Positions 11,000 through 21,500 of a DNA stretch of 64,000 nucleotides are shown here, piece by piece (position 1 is the stretch's first letter; each line of letters starts with the position of its first letter). The stretch lies in assembly GCF_954871325.1 (NCBI RefSeq), contig NC_088776.1:59544954-59608953 (forward strand). Direction: 5' to 3'. The notes below the pieces were generated by a model. It saw only the letters and a list, made by a program, of their open reading frames with translations. It did no database searches and was not told where the DNA came from. This DNA comes from Gordionus sp. m RMFG-2023 (taxonomy: Eukaryota; Nematomorpha; Gordioida; Chordodea; Parachordodidae). Both the position numbers and the translations under genes were made by a program.

Positions 11000-12125
11000 T
11001 TACCCATCAATTTTTAAATTTTATACACTTAAATATGAGAAATAGTTTTATCGATATAAAAAAATTTGGTATTTAATTCAAAATTATAATCAAATGGAAA
11101 TTTTTACCAATAATACATTAGCATTATCCTTTAGAATAATTTGTAAAAATTGAAAATTTAGTTTTATTTAATTTAAAAAAATATTTAAGATTAATCGATT
11201 AGGTAAAATATTTTAACATAATATCTATTCAACTTTCGAAACAGAAGTTGGGGTGTTTATCTAGGGGGGGGGGCTATTAAATCAGACATTTATCCCTTAG
11301 AATGGGGTTAATGATAGATACCTCCTAGTCAACATATAGCGATTTTCTAAATAACAAACTAATTTGCTAAATATCGACCTATAAATTATTCGATACATAT
11401 TAACGGAATGACGTGGTCGAGTTCGACCTAGTGTTGTTAAACGGTTTGATTTGAGCCGATTTTTAAAAACGGATAACTCTATTATTAAAGCAAAAAAAAA
11501 TGCTAAGTCTCCAGATTTCGCTAATAGATGTTAAGACTTTTGTATCAACTATGAGCAAAATTTTAAGACTTGCATAATATTTTTCCTAATAAAATATTGA
11601 GTTAGCCGTTTTTAAAAATCGGCAGCCGTTTATCACTAGTCCGACCTCTTATATGTCATCCTCCATAGACTGAACTTTCAAATTGGTTTTAGAATAAACT
11701 TGATCCCGAGATTCGAACCAAAAATCATCGGATTGGCAAACGACGTTTATTGACTAGGCGCTTTCCGAAAATCACAACTTTTTAGGTAGTGCCTATCCAA
11801 ATGAAAAATGAGCACAATGCCAATTTGAGTGATACTGCCTTGATAGTATCATTAACCATTTTATTTCATTCTAGATTCTGCTTTAGGTAGTATCTATCAT
11901 TAAACTTATAATGACGAAAGTTGCATAAATAGCTATTTCATATTTTGACTAGTGGCCAAATAATTTTATTCTAATCAAGGCACAGCCCCGAAAATTCAAT
12001 TTTTTTTTTTTGAAAGGTTTTTACTACATTTTTTGACCTAAACCCAATCCACTTATTGTTCAAGTTGTAGGCTGTATAACATATCCCAAAAATTATAATT
12101 TGAAAAATTAAGAATCGCTAATTAC
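11000..12125. other. Intergenic between MED4 and 14718
   Basis: AT-rich with a G10 tract at 11264 and one Family A MITE (11429-11638, listed separately). No exon could be supported. Confidence 0.4.
11429..11638. repeat. Family A hAT-MITE
   Basis: Ends TAGTGTTGTTAAACGG and GCCGTTTATCACTA; flanking octamers GTTCGACC and GTCCGACC differ at one base, consistent with an aged 8-bp duplication. Confidence 0.85.
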
Positions 12126-13522
12126 TAGTGCTGTAAACATTACTAAAAAAATTGAACGCGTTCATCGTTCATTGACAAAAATCGAACGCGTTCATGTTCA
12201 AAAAAGGAACGCGTTCACGTTCATAAAACCGTTCAAAATTTTATGATAAATTTTTTTTAAATTAAATTTAATATAAATAAACTTAAATTTTTTAATACAA
12301 TATATTTTAGCCATGTTAAAAAATAATATAGTTTTATTTTGATAATATAATTATAAATATAATATAATATTTTTATTTATAAAAATTTTTTTTATTAAAT
12401 TTTAATAATAATTGTTTTCAAAATATCTAATAGACAGGAACACTTGGCAGTTAATACGGCATTAGCCTAAAAACGCGCTATACAGGGGCAGATGAGGGGA
12501 TTTCGATATTATACTTAATAAACAGCTCTTTTAACATGGAGAATTAATTAAAAGCATATTGTTTTGTTATTTGCACCTCCTCCAATCCATTCTCTACTCT
12601 CGACAAAAAAAAAGGATATCTCGAAATTAACAGTTCTCTAAGGTTTTCAAAGCATTTTTTTCAATAACGCTATCAGTTTATTTTTAATAGGTTCATTCTG
12701 TGGAAGTTTTATCCATGGCCATTGAAGTTTGAATGCCGGATGTATAATTGCAGAAAGAACATATTGATCCTTATATATATGTTCAAATTTTAAAAAAAAT
12801 ATAATATATGTAATTAATTGAGAGTAATAGGTTTAATACCTTTTATTTATCCCATTTAATACGGCGTCTATCAATGCTTGACCATATTCGAGGCCACTAA
12901 TTTTTTTAATTTTAAAATGACTCGTTTTTGTTGGGGTAAAATATCCCAAATGCATTATTTCTTCAAATTTAATGATTTAACTTAGTTATATCATATAAAA
13001 TCAAATAATTAATATTAAAATCAAATAATTAATATTAAAATCAAATGTCGTTTAAAACCTGAAAATTTTGACAATATAATACTTTTTCGCCACATTTTAC
13101 ACTTGGTAAGCATTGGATTAGTTCCTTCAATGATGATAATGTAAAACATTTATGATAATTCATCTGATTTTGGATTTTCAGAATCAGATGATGAGAATTA
13201 AATAATAATATCCATGCTTATGCTAATCTATTCAATTAAAGTATAAACAATAATATTCAAATTAATAAACTATTAATAATTGAAATGTGAATAGGAAATA
13301 CACAATCGATTAAAAAATATAAATAATACATTAAAAAAATTCGGAAATATTAATTTTCAAATAATTAAAAATATTTTTAAAATTGAACGAACGTTAAATT
13401 CGAACGCGTTTATCATAAAAAGGAACGCCTTCACGTTCAAAGTTCGTCAAAAATAAAAGGAACGCCGATCATCATTTTTTCCAAAAAAACAAACTTCGTT
13501 CACGAACGCGTTCGTTTACAAC
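12126..13522. mobile_element. Degenerate DNA transposon with GAACGCGTTC subterminal repeats
   Basis: The left end is TAGTGCTGTAAAC and the right end GTTTACAAC; flanks CTAATTAC and CTAACTAC match at 7 of 8 positions, as for a hAT element. Copies of GAACGCGTTC cluster near both ends (12150-12235, 13385-13515). No intact transposase was read. A 20-bp unit is tandemly duplicated at about 13000-13040. Confidence 0.6.
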
Positions 13523-13530
13523 CTAACTAC

Positions 13531-14481
13531 TACTTTGTCGCTTGCCCTCAGAGAAATATTTAATTATCAATTTCTTTTAATAAAAGAAGCGAAAATAATA
13601 TTTTTTTTAGCCCATCCTAATTTATAAAAACAGAAATATTAGGCCGTGTCAAGTTGTGCTCGATTTTATTTTGACATATTCTGTCAAGCACCTCCCTCCC
13701 CCTACCGATCTTACGAACTAAGTAGCTATTTCCGATATATATTATCATTTCCTGGCAACGAATGAAAGACTCCAAATGTATTGCCTAGAAAAGCTCTATC
13801 TAATAAAACTACTCCAGTTCCGGTCACATAAAGAGGAATATTCCACTCTCCCGGGAAAAATAGAAATAAGCGTGCACATTTGGATTTCCTTTCTTTTGCT
13901 AATTTATAAAAAATTGAGCATCTAGTCTCCTCGAGCGGAAAATGCTAGTCTTGAACCCCCCTCCCTCCATGAACTATACCATACCATCTACCTGGATAAA
14001 ATAAATAAAACACGCTTTATTCGGGGGAAAATAAAATATATATATTATATCACGAGTTCTCTTTAATTCGCGTAGTTATTTTAATGTATCGTACAGTTAT
14101 AAATATAATAATATGCTGATCTTGAAATACAATTTCAAAATGGTTAGCTAACGGAAATTGAAAATAAGAAATAATTCTACGAATGAACAAATTGCGATAA
14201 CAGCGGAAGCCTTTCTAAAGTTATAAAAATAGCAAGAGGCATAATAAGTGTTTTGTATGGCGATTATTTTTTGCGATAGATGATATATTTATTTTTTTTT
14301 AAAAAATTGATTGACTGACTTTTAAATAATAACATTAAAAAGTCCATTCATAATTTAAATCATAAATATAGGTAAACAACATATTTTAAGGTACGTTTTT
14401 TTAAACGTAATTTTTTTTCTAAATATTCAGACAGAAAATAATTTTTTTAAATAAAAAATATGATTACAAAACAAATGGAAG
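13531..14481. other. Intergenic, no supported feature
   Basis: No gene or repeat boundary could be supported. The 13680-14030 stretch is somewhat GC-richer with short pyrimidine runs, but no exon with both splice sites and homology was found. Confidence 0.35.
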
Positions 14482-14693
14482 TAGTGTTATTAAACAGCTC
14501 ATTTTGAGCCAATTTTTAAAAAACAGGTAACTCAATTTTAAAATTATTATTGCAAGCCTTAAAATTTTGCTTACAGGTGGCACAAAGGTCTGAACATCCA
14601 TTAACGAAATATCGAAGCTTAGACAATATCTTTCTGGCTAATATATTTGGTTAGCGTTTTTAAAAATCGGCTCAAATCGAGCCGTCAACAATA
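14482..14693. repeat. Family A hAT-MITE with 8-bp target duplication
   Basis: It begins TAGTGTTATTAAACAGCTC and ends at CCGTCAACAATA, flanked by AATGGAAG on both sides (14474-14481, 14694-14701). Confidence 0.9.
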
Positions 14694-14717
14694 AATGGAA
14701 GCACATTAATTTTCTAG

Positions 14718-15227
14718 GCGATTGGCGTGTATTTTTAGATATACCAATCTATCCTCACCTAGATAAATCGAAATTTTATGAAACTAAAAATGAGTTAAGG
14801 AAGCAAGGTATTTTTTTAAAAAAATATAGTATCATGTTATATTATAATGATCCTTTTTTTTAAAAAATGAGTTGATTTCGTTTCGACCAATATCTGAGCA
14901 AAAATTATAAAAAATAACTTACATTTTTATGAATATTAAATGTACATAATATAGTATAGTAACAACAGTTTATGCCAAAGATAATGTATTTCTTTCCTCA
15001 AAAATGGGATAAATTTTATGCGAGGGGAGGGAGTATTCTTAGAGGTATTAAATCAAAGAAATTCTGAAAGCAATGATAAAAAATTTTTTTTGACTATTTT
15101 ACTTAAATTCTTTAGATATGAGTGCACGGAATATCAGTTGAGACAGATTTTGCCGAAGAAGGACATTTTAAGGATTTATAAATCTCCCTATAAAAAAATT
15201 TTTCGGGTAGTATGCAAAATTTGTTAA
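14718..15227 (+). CDS. 3' end of an unrecognised + strand gene (two exons)
   Basis: Two exon-like segments are phase compatible. Segment 14718-14807 follows an acceptor TTTTCTAG and ends AAG CAA G before GTATTT; it encodes 29 residues beginning DWRVFLDIPIYPHLDKS. Segment 15043-15227 follows GTATTCTTAG, starts with the two bases needed to complete the split codon, and runs to TAA at 15225-15227; a donor-like CGG|GTAGTA also occurs at 15206/15207. It contains YECTEYQLRQILPKKDIL. I do not recognise the protein. No upstream exon was found; a MITE (14482-14693) ends 24 bases before the first segment. The stop lies 200 bp from the RBSN stop codon on the other strand, so the two genes would be tail to tail. 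Confidence 0.35.
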
Positions 15228-15426
15228 AATTTTTAATTTAATTTTATTCGCGTTTATTTTATCTAAATATTTTGTTGTAAAGGGAAGTATCTCGTTATGA
15301 ACCCGTTTTCATTTTTCTTCTTTCCTCACGAATATAAAGTTCTCCATTTTGTTCTTCGGCAGAATACATATTTTTAAAGTTATCTTCATCAATCTAGGAA
15401 CCATTTAAAATGATTCTATTTTAGTG

Positions 15427-15555
15427 TTAGCTAGCATCCAATATGTCTTTGAGTTCTTTCAGGTTAGTTTCCAAGGTATAAACTTGGTCCAAGTCGTCGG
15501 TTTTAAGAGCCGTTTCCAAATAACCAGTTATTATTTCAATTTGTTCCCTCAAAAC
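15427..15555 (-). CDS. RBSN: RBSN exon 11 (C-terminal Rab5-binding coiled coil)
   Basis: It encodes VLREQIEIITGYLETALKTD, then LETNLKELKDILDAS and TAA. It aligns with human LLLQQIDNIKAYIFDAKQCG and LTENLRELKHTL. The acceptor is ACCTAAG. Confidence 0.93.
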   Translation of the reverse strand, partial: VLREQIEIITGYLETALKTDDLDQVYTLETNLKELKDILDAS

Positions 15556-18500
15556 CTTAGGTAAATAAAATAGATAAAAGTATGTTTTTTTAAAAAAATA
15601 TTATATTATATATTCATGCAATATTGGAAGTCAAGCAAAGTACATAGCGTGGCAAAACTGTCAGCTCATTTATTTGATTGTGCAAAACAGCTGATTTTGC
15701 CGGAGATGTATTATAGTAAGTGTAAAGTATCTATCCTTATTTAAAAAAAGGCAATACATACACAATGTACAGCCTAATTTCCAACATTATAACATAATAA
15801 TATATAAACAATTTGGTTATTAGTGTGTAAAAATGTAGTATTTTCGTTACAAAAGTTGATTAATTTAAAAGTATAATACAAACAGTTCTTTTCCTTTTTT
15901 TTGTTTAAATTTCAAAAAATTGTGAAAAACATCTTTTTCTTCTAGCCCAATATTTTTCGAAAGAGCTGGCGAGACGGGCGAAGATACGAGTTCAATTACT
16001 CTTTCATTTTTCGTATTAGCCAATTCCTTAGTACTGGTCCCATGTTTGCTCAGATGTGATTGGTCAATTTTTAGGGATTGTGATTGGTGAGCTGGAGTAG
16101 TTTTTTCATTGTCATCCGGTACTTTTAGGGGAAGAGGTTGAATGGGCTTTAAAATGAAGAGTACTATTTAAGCAATCGGATTAGATAGAGAAAAATAAGA
16201 TATAATATAAAAGGACAGCATAAAAATAAGCGAGACCACACAGCCATAGTCGGTTATAATTTTTAATGTAGTTATGCCTATCCTTGAATTGTTTAGGTAG
16301 GTTTTAAAGCCGATTTATAAAAACACTGAATTATTTTGCTTTAAAGAACTTTTCTATTTATGTAGACAAAATCGAAATAAAAGATTTACTTCCCATTCGA
16401 ACAGTAAAACTATAAACTTCAAACATAAAAATTATATCGGTTCCAGGTAATAATTCATGGAGCCATTATATGAGTTCTTAAATTTTTTGAAGCTTAAAAA
16501 CTGACTTAAAATTAGACTATCTTTCACAACATATACTGCTTAGCAAGCAAAAAAAAACTTAACCAAAAATGAAGTGCCATATTGATTTGCTTCTCACATA
16601 AATTGTAAATTAACATTAAAAAATATAGTATGCTTTTTATTATAGATCTTACGTATAAGAAATATTTATTTATTAAATATTTTATTAAACGACATTTCGA
16701 AACAATTTTTTTTTAAATGGCGTCGTTTATTAATTATTTTTCTGTTTAAATCAATATGGCGAAAACGTTAAGCAGGACTTGGTAACATCTAGCGCCATCT
16801 TAGAAATGTGCGAGTAAGCAATTAAAAGAGGTTACGTTCTCTAATATATATATATATAACAACTTATACCACGACATGGCATTTGTCGCTAAGCAGCGTT
16901 TCGTCGAAGCTGGCTTGATCTGGGAGCTTGGGTAGGGTGAGAAAATTGTCCTTCAAAAATTTGCAAGACATGGATCTTATAGCTTTAACCAGGTTGAGAT
17001 TAATTTCGGCTTCCGGATCCATAACACCGGTTAAGATTTGTAAAGAACGGCTTGCGAAAAAGAAGAGAAAATAAAAATTATACATATGATAAATGGAATG
17101 AATAACGAGGTCTCGTTGGCTCTTACGAGAAAGTAAAAATAGGAATTAATTCCACTATTTTTTTCATTCTTTCATTCTTTTTTTTCTTCTTTCTTGAGTT
17201 TGAAATGCTTTTCCAAAGATTTCATCGCGGATCAAAAAAAAAATCTAAATATTTTGGGCATAAAAAAATACATGTTGAAATCCCTATTTATTTTTAACAA
17301 TAAAATAATCTGATCTTCTTTACACAAAATCTTAAACTTTGTGATCCTCGAAAAATAAAATAATTTTTGCTCAAAATTTTTACTCTTTTTCTAACCTACC
17401 CCGATAAGAATTTGAGTAATTTACATTTCCAAAATTAGTAGTCAATACATTTTACTCATAAATATGGCTAAAAAATTTCTAATTAATTTCATTAAGCTAA
17501 GACGGGTATTAACATTTTAAAAAAACGTAAACTAAATTGACATTTTTTTTAAAGCTAAAATAAAAAGGTTATATGATGCATGATTGAAATTGACCGCAAA
17601 ACGCAAAAGCCTCATTTTGAAAACACTAAATGTGTGTAATAATAATTAATGCCTCCAAATTGGGTTGAATCTGTGCGTTTCAAAAAAAATAATAAGTTTG
17701 GTGCTACTAAATTGGGATGGTATTTAATAGGAGGAAAATATTTATATAAATAATAAAAAACGCAATTATATTTGCGTCTTTTTAAAAGCAATATTTAAAT
17801 TTATTTGAAAAGGGGAATCAGTTGAAACTCAACGCAATCTTAGAAAGGCTCAACTTGGAAGCAATATAATCATTTTGAAATTATTATAATAAGGATTACT
17901 TTTTTATATGTATGTATATAAAAAGACAAATGCATCTAATTAGAATAAATAGATTTTCTAAATATTTTTTTACGAACGTATAAAATTTAGCCGATGATTC
18001 TGGCAGGAAGCGAAAAAAAAGATTTTTATCTTATAATGTTACAACAGACGATTTGTAAATAATTTTTAAACAGATTTGCATAATTAAAATTAGTGTTGTT
18101 AAACGGTTCGATTTGATCCGATTTATAAAATATTGCCTAAACCTCTAGGTTTGGTTAATAGAAGTCCAAGCCATCTATGACCAAAATCTTTAGGTTTGCA
18201 TAATATTTTTGTAGATAAAATATTACGTTTGCCACCATTTAAAATTGTACAATATAAGTTTGAAAAAAATGATAATCTACGAAAGATAAAATCCTTTATT
18301 TAACTTACCGCTTTAGCGGTGTTAAATGACTCAATTTTTTAAAAACGGCTAACCCAAATATTTTAGTTAAAAATGTTTATGCAAGCCCTTCGAAATTTCG
18401 TTGATAAAAGTCCAAACCTTTGCGCCATCTACGAGCGAAATCTCCAGGGTTGGGTAATATTCTTGGCTAAAATATTTAGGTTAGTATCAATAATGTTCGA

Positions 18501-21500
18501 TTATTCGACATCTTTTTCAAAAAATATGAAAACCTCAAATGTTCTATCTTCTCCCCGTTCCTCATGATCTCTTCTCTCATTCTGCGGGCTTGGTTGTATT
18601 GCTGAATAGATTTTCCGTAGGTGCTTTTTTTTTGAAAAAAATATAATTTAATTTTAAAAATAAAAATTATCTCGATTTTAAAAAAAATGTATGTGTTTTA
18701 GGAATGGTCAAATTTTGAGACAAAGTCCGCTTGATCTTATTTAAGCGCGTCCAATAAAACGCGGTTGTATTATCGAGTCATAGAATGGATGAGTCATGTA
18801 TAATATTATAATTAAGGATGGGGTTATATTGTGTAAGCATTGTTTTCCTTTTACGTCATTGATTGTAATGCATTCAAATGTGAACTGTAAGCATTTGCGT
18901 TCGTGGTTGGAGATAAGGCGAAGTTTATGGACATAATGAATAAAGTTGGTGGCATATTCATTTAGTAATTCTCTATTTCTTTCTTATTCGTCTTTTTCTT
19001 ATTTAACCCACCCTTTCTTTTTTCCTATTTTTGTTTGATTCTTTCTCTTGTTATCGCTTCCATATAATTCATAAATTTTTTTTTAAAGGGAAATGAGAAT
19101 AATAATTAGGAAGAATTGAGAGAAGAAAAAAAACCTCAATGAATCCACTTTTGCCGAATAGGACGGTAGTAATTTGCGCACTTCTATGATGCATCTGTGC
19201 ATTTCCTGAAAAAATAATACACCAATAAAAATATATTTAAAATATAGTCGCCCGAGAATTAGAATATTCTATCTCCACTTTTTTTGTAATTTAACAAAAG
19301 AGAAATTTAAACGATTAAGTTTTCATTGTTTTGAATAGTATGGTTTCAACCTTATATCGGATTTAATTTGAGTTATTTTCATAAATTTCTCGGATATTTT
19401 AATGTTGACAAAAAGTGGATATAGAACAATCTAATTATCTAACGATGATATATCTAATTCAATTCATTTTCTTTTCTTCTTTCAAGAAAACTAAATAATT
19501 TTATTTATTATAAAATGACGAAATCGGGAAAAAATTGATATATATTATTTTTATAAAAACGACATATTCTTTATGAGAAATGCATTACCTGATATGTGGT
19601 CAAAAAGTGGGCGACCTTAGCTTGACCTGCTGATTGCTCCTCGGTTGAGATGGGTATGTTACTTTTGATCAACTGCAATCGTTTATCCACGAGGTAAGAA
19701 CAGTCCAAGCATGCCCTGAAATGAAATTGTCCAATGATAGCCGGTGACGGGAAATAGGAATTGTAGGAATTTATGCTCGAAATGCTATCGGAGCGTTTAA
19801 GTTTAGTTAATATGGCCAGGCCTAAAATATTATATATAGATAGTTATGCTATTGCTATAGTGCCAACCTTTCTTAACTGAAGACTTAAATTTCAAAATGT
19901 TATTAATTAGCCTCGTAAAAAAATAAAATAAAATAAATTAAGGCTATCTTTAGTGGCTCATATCAGGTTTACTAATCACGTGATTAAACAAATAGCCGCT
20001 CAAGAAATGGGGTGGTGATCTTACTGCGCGTAGTGGATTAAAATTTTCGTTCTTTCCGCCTCATATGCGAGAATTGTTAAAAGGTTATATGATAGACCTC
20101 ATTTATTGATCTTAAAACAAACCAACAGTATAACAATTTTAGACCAATGCTATCATCCTTAAGCACCCTTAGTAGATAGGAAAAGATAAATTAAATAAAT
20201 TTTTTAAAAGAGAATAGACATTGAAAAGAATGGGTAAAATTAGAGAGTAATTTCCTTAAATTAAGCTGCTCAGAGGTTTTGCTATGTTTTTTTGGTGCCA
20301 GTTAGATTTACTAATGAGTAGTGGAAGTCAACCGGATCAGCTCACTTAGGCCGCTACGACAAAAAAATAGTATTCGGATATATTTAGAACGAATTTAATA
20401 ATAAAATAGATTCTAGTTTTATAATCGGGCTTCCGGTTTTTGTTGACTTCCAACTATAACGAAAGTGAGAAAAGGATCGCATTGCCCGCTTCTCGCTGAT
20501 AGGAATTTTTTACACCCCGCAAATTGGGCAGAATTTACATATGGTGATTATCTAGAGAAATCTATTCTTCGTATATGGTTAATCTGAGTAACAAAATTAA
20601 AGTATTTTACTCACGTGACGAATTTATGAAGCCGTTAGAGGTGGCGTGATCTCGATCAGCTACTAAGTGCTCTATCGTGATTGGTTGATTTAATTGTATC
20701 GAGGAGGAACGCTTGTGATGATCGGTTGTTGTGATGAGAAGGAAAATGTTGCATCGCAATTGGCTCATTCGAATTCATGATTGATGAAGAAAGTTGATTG
20801 GTTGAGATCTCCCTTTATATATTATACATATGTAAAATAGATAACAATTGTATAGATCAAGTTTAAACTTTCTATTTTTATATTTTAAAAAAATATATCA
20901 TATTCAATATATCATATGAAAAAAAGAATGTCTTATTTCTTTAAGTAAAAATAAAAAAACCGATTTTATTGGGAAAAAAATTATTCATGAAGCTTCGAGT
21001 CTATTAACATGGAAAAGCGCTTGAAAAAAAAGATACCTCTCGTCATTTAATTTTTCATTAGCCAAAATCAAAAATTAAGATATTAATATAAAAAAAAATT
21101 TAAAATGGAGGTTTTGTCCCTTTGTTTATTTGGGTAAAATGCACAATTTATTAAATTATGAATTTTCAATTTTTTTTTTGGCTTAATTTAAAATTTTCGA
21201 AGAATTAATAATGATCAGAGACCTGCAGAGGCACTGATTGCACGGCTCGGCTAGGATTTTTTATGAACGGCCCGGATTTTTTTTGGCCCGAGTTTTATAT
21301 TTTTAGGCCCAGTAAGGATTTCTTTAAAGAATATATTATATTAATTTTTAATTTTTATAGCTCATAATGACGGGTTTTAAAATATAAGGCAAGGCCCGGG
21401 TAACTAAGAAAATCAAAATACGGCCAGGCCCGAATACCAGATCTAGGGCCGGGCCTGCAGGTCTCTGATAATAATAATAAAATCTAAAACCGTCATTCAT

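Noticed and set aside
20590-20830. Possible extra RBSN exon on the - strand (DHHKRSSSIQLNQPITIEHL, donor GTGAGT)
   Set aside because: Its end phase does not fit exon 6, and exons 5 and 6 already join to give a continuous FYVE domain like the human protein.
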